Shown here: positions 7,582 through 14,789 of the stretch, in pieces | Numbering within the stretch: the first letter of the stretch is position 1 | How the letters are laid out: the number at the start of each line of letters is the position of its first letter | IMG/VR virus record: IMGVR_UViG_3300030380_004838 | Span: 1 to 20,132 of that record | Origin: a virus | Length of the DNA: 20,132 nucleotides | Reading direction: 5' to 3' (one strand) | Made by a program: the position numbers and the translations under genes | Notes under the pieces: generated by a model | Told to the model about the DNA's origin: nothing | Databases searched by the model: none | The model's input: only the letters and a program-made list of their open reading frames with translations

Positions 7582-8402
7582 GCAATCTCTTCATCAACGT
7601 GACAGGGAACACGAAGGGCTTGACCAAAGCCCTGAGTTCCGCCAAGTCCAAACTGGAGACGTTTGACAAGCAGGTCGGCAGACCGCGCGGCGACTTCATG
7701 CGTCGGGCGCGTGGTCGCTTTACGTCTGCGATGGGCGAACGACGAAGATTTGAACAGGGCATGGCAACAATGAAACAAATGGCCCTCGGACACGGCATGG
7801 CATCGCCGGTCTCGGAGGGACAAGAAGCACTAATGCGAGGTCGACTCGGCAAGAAAGAAAAGGGAGCGAGGCAGGCGTATCGCCAGGCACAACGTGAACA
7901 GGTCATCAGTGGAATGCAAAGGCGGCAGAAGATGATGATGGGTGCGGCCCTGGGGGTTATTGGGCTCACGATTGGCGCTGCCACAATCATCGGACGAAAG
8001 GCACTTTCGCAAGTCAACGCGGCAAAGCAGGGTGTCGAGAAATTTCGATTTCTTGGTCCAAGCGCAGACCGAATTATTGCTGCCGAAGTTGGGATGCGTC
8101 TGAATTCAATTCAGACGGCAATGCGACCAGAAGTATCCGCAGCGCTTGCAGAAAAGGCTGAGGCTCAATTGTTAGCCCAACAGCAATCAAACGCTGGCGG
8201 CGGCACTGTAATGAGCCTGACAGTAGACACTTATTTTGAACGCATGGGCGAAGCAATGATTAACGCGGTGTCCGGGTTTTTCAATAATCCCGCCGCTGGC
8301 GTAACTGCGTTTATGACAAATAATCCAACCCTAAACACCGCTTTGAACGCGGCAGCAACTACCGGGCCGGTTTCAACAACAGGAAACACAGGCGGACCAT
8401 GA
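7569..8402 (+). CDS. Short tape measure protein
   Basis: The tape measure protein sets tail length and lies in the tube lumen. The N-terminus ANVGNLFINVTGNTKGL followed by SSAKSKLETF is a common beginning in this family. The middle is basic and helical, a hydrophobic segment runs from about residue 122 to 142 (MMMGAALGVIGLTIG), and the C-terminal quarter is A, N and T rich with low complexity. At 277 residues it is very short; at about 1.5 angstrom per residue it would specify a tail of roughly 40 nm. It starts inside the end of the chaperone extension and overlaps the next gene by ATGA. Confidence 0.78.
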   Translation: MANVGNLFINVTGNTKGLTKALSSAKSKLETFDKQVGRPRGDFMRRARGRFTSAMGERRRFEQGMATMKQMALGHGMASPVSEGQEALMRGRLGKKEKGARQAYRQAQREQVISGMQRRQKMMMGAALGVIGLTIGAATIIGRKALSQVNAAKQGVEKFRFLGPSADRIIAAEVGMRLNSIQTAMRPEVSAALAEKAEAQLLAQQQSNAGGGTVMSLTVDTYFERMGEAMINAVSGFFNNPAAGVTAFMTNNPTLNTALNAAATTGPVSTTGNTGGP

Positions 8403-9568
8403 CCTGCATCCCAGACATCACTGTTTTAAAGAGTTCCAATGCCACCAGGACCGGCGGTCTGTTTCAGACCAGCACCGCGACGGTGACATTGGTCGTCAAC
8501 TATTGCGGCGAATGCACTGGCGAGGGCGAGGCACCGCCGGACACGCCGTTTCAAGTTCTCGAAGATGTAAACGGGACGTATTGGGACATCGTGGTCGGGC
8601 GACCGCTTGCAGAGATTGACGGGTCAGGCAATCGAACTGCTTGGCTTGAGGCTTACAGTGCGGACATGACGCTCGGTGAAATCACCGATGTAAATAATGG
8701 AACGATTCCTTACGCTTACTATTACGTCAAAGATTACTCATGCAGGCAAATGCCGAGTGGTAACCCTGGTCTCTGGGAAATCACCGTAAATGTCGCGATG
8801 ATGAAAATCGACAACAGTGAGCAATTCCCGCATTGCTCTGTCGATGTTCAGACGGGTTCAAGAATGGCGAGCGCGTGGCGTCTTGGACCTGGAGATGCAA
8901 ATGACATCTTCAAGGTTCCAACAACCAACACCACCGGCACTGGACCCGCTCTAGGAACTATTGCGAACGGGTATTGGGAACCGAAGAACTGGCGAGGCCA
9001 AGTCGCTGCTTACCAAGACGTAGATGGATTCGACGTTGACGAAAACGGTAACCCGGTAAGCGTTGCTGTCGAACAGATCCGATATGTGATTTCGTTCGTT
9101 GTCCGTAGACCGTACTTGGAATTCATTCCAGCCACGGGAACCTCAACCTTTAAAACCAATGAGTCATACGTCGAATTTGTGACGAATGCCCAGTGCTACG
9201 TCAACAAGCGAAACGACATTGAGATGTTCGGTTTCCCCCCCGGCTCTTTGCTGTGCGAGTCAATCAATGTCTCGGCAATTGACGAGCAGTTCAGCAAGGT
9301 CGCCATGACTCTGACCTGGGACGAGTGGGGACACTTCGACCAGAACATTTGGGCAGAAGGTGGAAACGTCGGAGGTTTGTCGGATCAATGGTATTCTAAG
9401 GCTGGAACTAAAGACCGAGTTATGACCACTGCGTTCGCTGTTTTCTGGACGACCTCGTACCACGAAGCGTTCCGAGTCACCAGCATGTCAGACCTGATGC
9501 CTCAAGCGGTGTGGTCAGTTGCTTCTGCCGCAATCACGGCTCCGGTTTGTTATTACCCAGCGGAATGA
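8399..9568 (+). CDS. Distal tail / baseplate-like structural protein, function unknown
   Basis: I do not recognise the family of this 389-residue protein. It starts MTCIPDITVL and is strand-rich with many aromatic residues (W, Y) and glycine, without a signal peptide or membrane segment. Cysteines are scattered, with a C-x-x-C pair in NYCGECTGEG and a C-terminal PVCYYPAE. Directly after the tape measure gene, siphoviruses normally encode the distal tail and hub proteins, so a structural role at the tail tip is likely. The coding sequence is less GC-rich than that of the head genes. Its start overlaps the tape measure stop by ATGA. Confidence 0.6.
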   Translation: MTCIPDITVLKSSNATRTGGLFQTSTATVTLVVNYCGECTGEGEAPPDTPFQVLEDVNGTYWDIVVGRPLAEIDGSGNRTAWLEAYSADMTLGEITDVNNGTIPYAYYYVKDYSCRQMPSGNPGLWEITVNVAMMKIDNSEQFPHCSVDVQTGSRMASAWRLGPGDANDIFKVPTTNTTGTGPALGTIANGYWEPKNWRGQVAAYQDVDGFDVDENGNPVSVAVEQIRYVISFVVRRPYLEFIPATGTSTFKTNESYVEFVTNAQCYVNKRNDIEMFGFPPGSLLCESINVSAIDEQFSKVAMTLTWDEWGHFDQNIWAEGGNVGGLSDQWYSKAGTKDRVMTTAFAVFWTTSYHEAFRVTSMSDLMPQAVWSVASAAITAPVCYYPAE

Positions 9569-9571
9569 TCC

Positions 9572-9964
9572 ATGTTTACGGGAATTTGGTACGGTCCCAT
9601 CATGTGCAAGGTCCAGTCTTCGGTCAGGGTTTACCCTGACGGAGAAGACGATGGCGTGGACCGTGGCAAATGGGTTTACTCGATCAAGTCAATGGACTGG
9701 GGCGACGAGTACGCTTTTCCCGCTGGTGTGCAGACTGACTTGGGTTTCGAAAGTACGACTGCCTTGAACCTTTGGGAACTTGGCAACGACGCGACGACGC
9801 AGTATGGAATTACGGTCGCCAATCTTCCAGGAACTTACGAACTAAAGCCGGTTCCGGACGGGGCCTACGTCATGGCTTGGACTTCGACCGCAAAGCCTGA
9901 CACGCAAGACTTTCAACTTGTTGTCTTCCAGTACCCCAACCAGTTCGATGGGGCCTGCACATGA
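9572..9964 (+). CDS. Small distal tail protein, function unknown
   Basis: This 130-residue protein is of unknown family. It is W, Y, D and G rich (MFTGIWYGPIMCK, DGEDDGVDRGKWVY, SMDWGDEYAFPAG) and appears beta-structured, with an acidic centre. It sits between two larger cysteine-containing tail proteins and is coupled to the next one by ATGA at 9961-9964. It may be a tail-tip accessory or a chaperone for its neighbours; nothing in the sequence decides this. The start is ATG 9572, three bases after the preceding stop. Confidence 0.55.
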   Translation: MFTGIWYGPIMCKVQSSVRVYPDGEDDGVDRGKWVYSIKSMDWGDEYAFPAGVQTDLGFESTTALNLWELGNDATTQYGITVANLPGTYELKPVPDGAYVMAWTSTAKPDTQDFQLVVFQYPNQFDGACT

Positions 9965-10920
9965 CGCTTGCGCGGCTTTGCTGCTGTTCGGATTACGTCT
10001 ATTTCCGTCCGTGTTACTTTACGACCGGGCAAGTTCTTCGTATGCCTGCAACAGACTTTGAAACGTGCGGGTTTGACCAAAGCAAGGTCTACAAATACAC
10101 CGGGGGAAGCAACAATTTCTGCGGACACTGGGGGGACTTTTCAAGCAGTTACGACGTAGAGGTAACGACTTGCACGGACTTTTCGACTGCGTTCGATGAT
10201 TGTTGCGATTGCATCACCGACATTTTCCCGAATGATTGCTGCGGGTTTGACGAGTGCATGAAATACAAGTACGACAATTCGCTCTCTCCTGGGTTCCAAA
10301 TCACTGGGTACAGCGGTGGCGGGGCTTTGGTTGTCAGCAGCAACGCCGGAGTCGACCAATACCAGTGGCGTGTAGACGGCATTAGCGCAGGCAACTATTC
10401 GATCGTGTCAGTGGGATCTGGCAAATACGAAATCGAGGTTGACCTTACGATTAGTTTCAGTGTTTACAACTATCTCGACAGCGGCACAACAACGTGCGAC
10501 GGCTCAAGGCTTCCGAAGAACTCTTGGGCTTGGTCGTGGTCAGAAACAAAGACTTACCGTCTGGGGTGCGGATGGACGTTTACTCGAACAGACGAAGGCG
10601 GCGACTGCCGTGGCGATCTGATTTGCGACGGGGACGTTGAGGTCGGGCAGACCCTGATCGGTGCGGTTTGCGATCGCTGGCAGTCGGGGGCAGGAACGGC
10701 CACATCCACAACAGTCAACTACACGCCTGGAACGGATTGCACCCAGACCGGCACGTTCTCTGCCACGATTCCGGTAGACGTTCGGCCTGACCGATTTCCG
10801 CCAGCCAGCACCAACCCGTGCTGTAGTGGGTTTGACGCGACTGGCACGCTGGATCAAATTTGGATCAATGCCCAGACCACCAGAGAGCAAGACATCACTT
10901 TGACCGGGAGTTTCGTATGA
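9961..10920 (+). CDS. Cysteine-rich tail protein, function unknown
   Basis: The 319-residue product contains 21 cysteines, 13 of them in the first 100 residues: C7, C8, C9, C18, C36, C54, C71, C81, C82, C84, C93, C94 and C99. There are clusters such as RLCCCSDY, DDCCDCITD and NDCCGFDEC. The middle is strand-rich (VDLTISFSVYNY, WAWSWSETKTY) and the C-terminal third has further pairs including NPCCSGF. Such density suggests a metal- or disulfide-stabilised fold. Placement in the distal tail region points to an exposed tip or adhesin component. There is no signal peptide. It is coupled by ATGA on both sides. No family recognised. Confidence 0.6.
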   Translation: MTLARLCCCSDYVYFRPCYFTTGQVLRMPATDFETCGFDQSKVYKYTGGSNNFCGHWGDFSSSYDVEVTTCTDFSTAFDDCCDCITDIFPNDCCGFDECMKYKYDNSLSPGFQITGYSGGGALVVSSNAGVDQYQWRVDGISAGNYSIVSVGSGKYEIEVDLTISFSVYNYLDSGTTTCDGSRLPKNSWAWSWSETKTYRLGCGWTFTRTDEGGDCRGDLICDGDVEVGQTLIGAVCDRWQSGAGTATSTTVNYTPGTDCTQTGTFSATIPVDVRPDRFPPASTNPCCSGFDATGTLDQIWINAQTTREQDITLTGSFV

Positions 10921-11090
10921 AACCGCTGAAGAAAATGGACGGACTTGGCGACCTGGTGGAGAGGATCACCGAGAAGACCGGCATCAAGGCCGTGGTCGAG
11001 AAGGTGGCCGAGAAGACGGGAAAGGATTGCGGATGCGGGAAAAGGCGTGATAAACTGAACAAGGCAATGCCATTCGGGGACAAATCGTGA
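10917..11090 (+). CDS. Small CGCGKRRDKLN-motif protein
   Basis: This 57-residue protein starts with ATG 10917 in an ATGA overlap and ends in a GTGA overlap with the fibre gene, strong signs that it is real. The N-terminal helix (LGDLVERITEKTGIK) is followed by an internal echo, EKVAEKTGKDC, and then C38-G-C40 with GKRRDKLNKAMPF. From memory, short phage proteins with a D-C-G-C then K-R-x-x-x-L-N ending recur in the distal-tail region of unrelated phages; their function is unknown to me. The two cysteines could be a ligand pair in a multimer. Confidence 0.6.
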   Translation: MKPLKKMDGLGDLVERITEKTGIKAVVEKVAEKTGKDCGCGKRRDKLNKAMPFGDKS

Positions 11091-12910
11091 GTTGCAATCC
11101 AACCAGAATCCTTCTGTCGAACAGCGGTGCGACCACCATGAACGTCACGGTGTCTCCGGACCCCGGCGACGGCGTTAGCGTCACGTTCCAGGTCGATGGG
11201 CTGACCATCAGCGACTCCGAGCCTACCAGCGGCGGCACGGCGGCCTTTTCTATCGCCACGGTCGTTGCCACCAATAACTCGATTTGGGATGCCACCCTCC
11301 AGATCGGATCCAACACCCCGGTCGAGGCAGAGGTCCAGGTGGTCGAGAGCAACGGCTCGCAGACCATCGGTGTGACCCTGACGGACTCCGAGGTGACGTA
11401 CTGCTCCCCGACCTCCACGGGCGGCAGTGGGTCGGTTACAGAGGTCACCGGCGTCACCCCCATCTCGGTCGCGAACGGCACCACCACTCCGGCGGTGTCG
11501 CTGGACGACGCCGGCATCACAACGGCAAAGATCGCCGACGATGCGGTAACCGCTGACAAGATCGCGGACACCGCAGTCACGCCCGGCTCGTACACCACAG
11601 CAGACATCACGGTCGATGCCCAGGGTCGCATTACCTCCGCGTCTACAGGATCCCCCCCCGCCGGTACGGTCACGTCTGTGACAGCAGGTTCCGGGCTGAC
11701 CGGCGGCACGATTACCAGCAGCGGCACGATCGCCCACGGGCCGGGTACGTTCGTCGGATCCGAGGAGTACCCCGTCAAGATCGTGGTGGACTCGTTCGGC
11801 CACGTCCAGGTCAACGAGTCGGAATCGACGGCTGCCGATTACCGCAACGCGGTGGGGGCCAACGACGCAGACAACCTGACCTCCGGGACAGTGGCAATTG
11901 CAAGGGGCGGAACAGGATCTGCAACTGCTCCCATGATCGGAGTAGTTACGGCGGCAAACGAAACCGCAGCCCGATCTGTCTTGCAACTTGGTACGGCTGC
12001 GACTGAAGACGTTGGTACGAGTGGACAGAACATCGTCCAGTTGGACAACGCTTCCAGGCTTCCGGCGGTGGACGGTTCGCAGTTGACGAACCTACCAAGC
12101 AGCGGTGGCGGCGGAAACGAATGGGGCGGCGGAAATCCCGACGCAACTACCGTTCGGTATTTCGATGATGTTCTTTACACCGGACCCGATGATCTGGGAA
12201 GCGGTCATAACGGCGTGTTTCTCCGCACCGGACAATCTGGAATTACATACGAATCAGCCGTAAAAGCGGGCGCAATGGGGCCGGTTCTGATGACGATCAA
12301 CGGACAATATGATCGTGCAAACTGGTGGGGTCCAACGATGTTCGAGACTTCTGACCTTGCAGACGGACACGAAATACTTATCGAAGCAAGGGGAAGGATT
12401 GACAACGCTGACAGTTCCCAGGACATGATGACTCTATTTACGGTTGGGTTCATTGAGTGGACTTCGGACTTTGGAGAAAACGTGACTCCTCCGAACACGT
12501 TTTACTCCAGTGGCAAGCACGCCCTTATGAGGCACGCAAACCCCCACAGCACAGATAGTCAAGCCTACTCAAACGTCATTGGGTATGTGAAAGATGTCAC
12601 AGCCGCCGGAAGTTCCACCGTCGACTCAACCACGATTACGAACGCTTCCGTGTTGAACAACTGGGTCCGACTCGCCGTCAAGATGGTTTACGACAACTCG
12701 AATAGTAGGTGGGACATCACCGGGTACGTCGATGGCACGATTCGATGGAATGATTCTCGCACGCTCACACAAGGCTCCGGTACAGCATTGATGCCGTTGG
12801 TCAGTTTTAGTGGCGGAGGACGCGGCGGAAGTGGGACGTTCAGTACATACCTCGATTGGGTTTCGCTGCAATTCAAGCGTCCGTCCGCAACGAGTTATGT
12901 GAGCATCTAA
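11087..12910 (+). CDS. Tail fibre / receptor-binding protein
   Basis: The 607-residue product starts with GTG in a GTGA overlap. The N-terminal 100 residues look like a beta-sandwich attachment domain. A fibrous middle follows with hallmark tail-fibre repeats: TTAKIADDAVTADKIADTAV, then TADITVDAQGRIT, GSGLTGGTI and VAIARGGTGSAT, and later QLDNASRLPAVDGSQLTNLP, all known from trimeric phage fibres. After a glycine linker (SSGGGGNEWGGG) the last 240 or so residues form a lectin-like domain of F, W and Y rich strands (LDWVSLQFKRP), a likely receptor-binding head. An 8-C tract lies at 11652-11659. Base use changes near 11890. Confidence 0.85.
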   Translation: MSCNPTRILLSNSGATTMNVTVSPDPGDGVSVTFQVDGLTISDSEPTSGGTAAFSIATVVATNNSIWDATLQIGSNTPVEAEVQVVESNGSQTIGVTLTDSEVTYCSPTSTGGSGSVTEVTGVTPISVANGTTTPAVSLDDAGITTAKIADDAVTADKIADTAVTPGSYTTADITVDAQGRITSASTGSPPAGTVTSVTAGSGLTGGTITSSGTIAHGPGTFVGSEEYPVKIVVDSFGHVQVNESESTAADYRNAVGANDADNLTSGTVAIARGGTGSATAPMIGVVTAANETAARSVLQLGTAATEDVGTSGQNIVQLDNASRLPAVDGSQLTNLPSSGGGGNEWGGGNPDATTVRYFDDVLYTGPDDLGSGHNGVFLRTGQSGITYESAVKAGAMGPVLMTINGQYDRANWWGPTMFETSDLADGHEILIEARGRIDNADSSQDMMTLFTVGFIEWTSDFGENVTPPNTFYSSGKHALMRHANPHSTDSQAYSNVIGYVKDVTAAGSSTVDSTTITNASVLNNWVRLAVKMVYDNSNSRWDITGYVDGTIRWNDSRTLTQGSGTALMPLVSFSGGGRGGSGTFSTYLDWVSLQFKRPSATSYVSI

Positions 12911-12913
12911 AAG

Positions 12914-13618
12914 ATGACTCGCGTCCTCGTCATCGGCGACGTTCACGAACCTGCTTGTCATCCGGGGTACATGGCATTCTGCCAGTCCCTTGCTGAGAAG
13001 TGGGAAACCGATCGCGTCGTTTTCATCGGTGACATCCTGGACATGCACTGCATCTCGTTCCACGCCAAGGAACCGGATGCACCAGGGGCCGAGGACGAAG
13101 CAGCGGAGACGTTCGAGCGAGTCCGCAGGTGGCACGATGCGTTCAGTCCAGCGACTGTCACGATCGGAAACCATGACGCACGGGTCTACCGACTCGGCGC
13201 GTCTGTTTCTATCCCCCCCCGGTTCATCAAGGGTTACTCGGAAGCATGGGACACCCCCGAATGGAAGTGGGTTCAGGACGTGACCATCGACAAGGTAAAA
13301 TATGTTCATCAGGGCGGGGGCGGCATGGCACCGGCCCTCTCTGCCGTGAAGAAAGCACTGGTCAGTGTGGTTTGCGGACACAACCATTGCGCGGGAGGCG
13401 TTCACTACATTTCCGGGCCAAATGGGGTCCGGCTTTTCGGCCTAGACACCGGCTGCGGTATCGACGAAGAACATGCCGCAATGCGCTACGGTAAGGGGTT
13501 GTGGCAGCGTCCCAATCTAGGTGCTGGCATTGTGATCGACGGAGTGGGATACTATGAACCGATGCCTTCTGGAAGGGGCGAGCCATTCCACCGTTCCAAA
13601 TTCAAGGGCAAGCGATGA
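12914..13618 (+). CDS. Calcineurin-like metallophosphoesterase
   Basis: This is a 234-residue dimetal phosphoesterase. Motifs in order: GDVH at 8-11, GDILD at 39-43, GNHD at 85-88, a single H132 in KYVHQGG, and GHNH at 155-158. These are the metal ligands of the family, all intact, so it should be active on a phosphodiester or phosphomonoester substrate. The substrate cannot be read from the sequence. Three bases separate it from the fibre stop, and it is coupled to the next gene by ATGA, so it is expressed late. An 8-C tract at 13213-13220 is in frame. Late phage phosphoesterases might act on nucleic acid, a nucleotide signal or the host envelope. Confidence 0.88.
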   Translation: MTRVLVIGDVHEPACHPGYMAFCQSLAEKWETDRVVFIGDILDMHCISFHAKEPDAPGAEDEAAETFERVRRWHDAFSPATVTIGNHDARVYRLGASVSIPPRFIKGYSEAWDTPEWKWVQDVTIDKVKYVHQGGGGMAPALSAVKKALVSVVCGHNHCAGGVHYISGPNGVRLFGLDTGCGIDEEHAAMRYGKGLWQRPNLGAGIVIDGVGYYEPMPSGRGEPFHRSKFKGKR

Positions 13619-13857
13619 CGCCGAAGCAACGCGACCAGGCCGTGCTACGAATCCAGAACCAACTGATCGAAGAGGTTTCCGCTGACGCGGTGCTGATCGT
13701 CTACTCGCGCACCAACCGCCGAGGGACCAAGGTTTTCATGACTGCTTGGGGGAACGACCTTGCCTGCGAGGGGCTGGCGAAGCACGCCTTCGCCCATTAC
13801 GTCGAAATGGAAACCGAGGAGATCGAAGAGGAAGAGGAGGAGGAGACCGATGAATGA
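13615..13857 (+). CDS. Small acidic-tailed protein, unknown
   Basis: The protein has 80 residues, with an N-terminal helix (KQRDQAVLRIQNQLIEEV), a central strand pair (DAVLIVYSRTNRRGTKVFMTAWG), and a run of glutamates at the C-terminus. Family unknown. Coupling to the phosphoesterase by ATGA and an 8-base overlap with the following membrane-protein gene support expression. The polyacidic tail may be a protein-interaction or DNA-mimic feature, but that is a guess. Confidence 0.65.
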   Translation: MTPKQRDQAVLRIQNQLIEEVSADAVLIVYSRTNRRGTKVFMTAWGNDLACEGLAKHAFAHYVEMETEEIEEEEEEETDE

Positions 13858-14134
13858 CTTTATCATCACCGTCGCTTCGACCCTGACGCCGGCGGCAATC
13901 TGCTATGTCGCGTTCAAACTGGAAAAGGTCACCCATGAGATTCACTCCCTTTCTGCTCGCGTTGCCAATCTTGAGCGGATGCTCGGTCAAGGGTTTCCCC
14001 CAACTGGAGGGAGATTTCCATTCCCCGGGGCAACTGAGGTCCGCGGCGGCTATCGCCAAGGCCCAGGGGCAGGCCCTGGAGGAGATCGCCGACCAGCAGC
14101 AGGGGATGATGCAGTCGGTTCTCCAGACTGCTGA
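13850..14134 (+). CDS. Small single-membrane-segment protein (holin- or i-spanin-like)
   Basis: The 94-residue product has one N-terminal membrane segment (residues 4-24, FIITVASTLTPAAICYVAF) followed by a short coiled-coil helix (EKVTHEIHSLSARVANLERML, about 24-45). From about residue 46 on it is glycine, proline and arginine rich, the character of a frame forced by the overlapping lipoprotein gene. The topology suggests a holin, antiholin or inner-membrane spanin. No endolysin was found nearby. Start ATG 13850 overlaps the previous stop. The true protein may be functionally just the first 45-50 residues. Confidence 0.55.
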   Translation: MNDFIITVASTLTPAAICYVAFKLEKVTHEIHSLSARVANLERMLGQGFPPTGGRFPFPGATEVRGGYRQGPGAGPGGDRRPAAGDDAVGSPDC

Positions 14135-14312
14135 GGGGGTCGCGGGATCCCTTGGGGCGCCTGCGGTCCTCACGGGCCTTCTGGGGGCCGCTGGGGGCTT
14201 TCTGGTGCCGACACCCGGCCAGAGGCGTCGAGAGGCTCTAAAGCGGTCTGAAGGGCTTGCCGAGGGCGTGGCTGGGAAGGCTGGATTCGATTCAAGTCAG
14301 GTCGAGGCATAG
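13935..14312 (+). CDS. Candidate unimolecular spanin (lipoprotein with C-terminal membrane segment)
   Basis: This 125-residue frame begins with ATG 13935, inside and out of frame with the preceding gene. Residues 1-15 form a lipoprotein signal (RFTPFLLALPILSG) with lipobox L13-S14-G15-C16. A helical periplasmic stretch follows (IAKAQGQALEEIADQQQ) and then a hydrophobic segment at about 70-92 (APAVLTGLLGAAGGFLV) ending before RRREALKR. Outer-membrane lipid anchor plus inner-membrane C-terminal segment is the plan of u-spanins such as T1 gp11, which is similar in length. u-Spanins disrupt the outer membrane at the end of lysis. A competing view is a plain lipoprotein with an amphipathic end. 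It is the last gene of the + operon. Confidence 0.65.
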   Translation: MRFTPFLLALPILSGCSVKGFPQLEGDFHSPGQLRSAAAIAKAQGQALEEIADQQQGMMQSVLQTAEGVAGSLGAPAVLTGLLGAAGGFLVPTPGQRRREALKRSEGLAEGVAGKAGFDSSQVEA

Positions 14313-14342
14313 GGGTCTGACCAGATTGACCAGAAACAACAA

Positions 14343-14362
14343 CCCTCCCGGTGAGGGGAGGG
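14343..14362. terminator. Terminator hairpin between convergent operons
   Basis: CCCTCCC (14343-14349) pairs with GGGAGGG (14356-14362) around a 6-base loop. Read on the - strand the stem is followed by TTGTTGTTT, an acceptable T-rich tract, so it should end the leftward operon after the HNH gene. On the + strand no T-run follows, so it may slow rather than end the late transcript. The rest of 14313-14409 holds no gene that I can see. Confidence 0.7.
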
Positions 14363-14409
14363 CTGTCGGACGTTTCTCGGCGAAAGGGGACCGAGGCGTC
14401 TCGCTGGCT

Positions 14410-14691
14410 CTACATGGCTCCATTCCATTCCTGGAAAGGCGGGGGCTTGGGCTTCAGGCGTCCAGCGTCGAGGAGTCGGTGACACTCTCTGCAACATGGT
14501 AGCAAGTTCGACTGATCGAATGCAAGATCAGGCCGGCGGACGATCGGTTCGATGTGGTGAACCGTCTCCGAAAGCCGGTCGCACTGGCGGCACCTCGGCT
14601 CCCGCTTCAACATCATGTCCCGGATTGCCCGCCACCTTCTGGTGCCTCGCGGGTCGCGTCCTGATCCGAAGACATCTCGGAATCTCGCCAT
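14410..14691 (-). CDS. HNH endonuclease
   Basis: This 93-residue protein has a basic N-terminal helix with RGTRRWRAIRD, a zinc pair C34-x-x-C37, the HNH core VHHIEPI (H45-H46), N62 in QSNLLPCC, and C67-x-x-C70-H71 (CRECH). All ligands and catalytic residues are present. Small phage HNH proteins are known to assist terminase cleavage or resolve DNA in packaging; this one is expressed with replication genes rather than next to terminase. The ATG at 14691 is needed to keep the N-terminal helix, giving a 79-base overlap with the previous frame. It is last in the leftward operon. Confidence 0.85.
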   Translation of the reverse strand: MARFRDVFGSGRDPRGTRRWRAIRDMMLKREPRCRQCDRLSETVHHIEPIVRRPDLAFDQSNLLPCCRECHRLLDAGRLKPKPPPFQEWNGAM

Positions 14692-14789
14692 TGTTTATCC
14701 CAGTTCTTGGCTTGCTGGTCGGGTGTGGGGTAGAAGCGTTCGCCGTTGACGGCATCCCAGTCGGGTGATCCTGGTCGGTAGTCTTTCAA
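14613..14789 (-). CDS. Small hypothetical protein (TTG start)
   Basis: The frame starts with TTG at 14789, overlapping the RusA stop as TTGA, and encodes 58 residues: KDYRPGSPDWDAV, then NGERFYPTPDQQAKNWDKQWRD, and an acidic, disordered end. The first two thirds look like real protein rather than a shadow (regular W, Y, D, P spacing). The last third overlaps the HNH start region and could have drifted. No ATG is available. Family unknown. Confidence 0.5.
   Translation of the reverse strand: MKDYRPGSPDWDAVNGERFYPTPDQQAKNWDKQWRDSEMSSDQDATREAPEGGGQSGT

Noticed and set aside
10895-11986. 363-residue - strand frame opposite the fibre gene start
   Set aside because: Very rich in R, G and C with low complexity; the + strand fibre frame has clear phage-fibre repeats.
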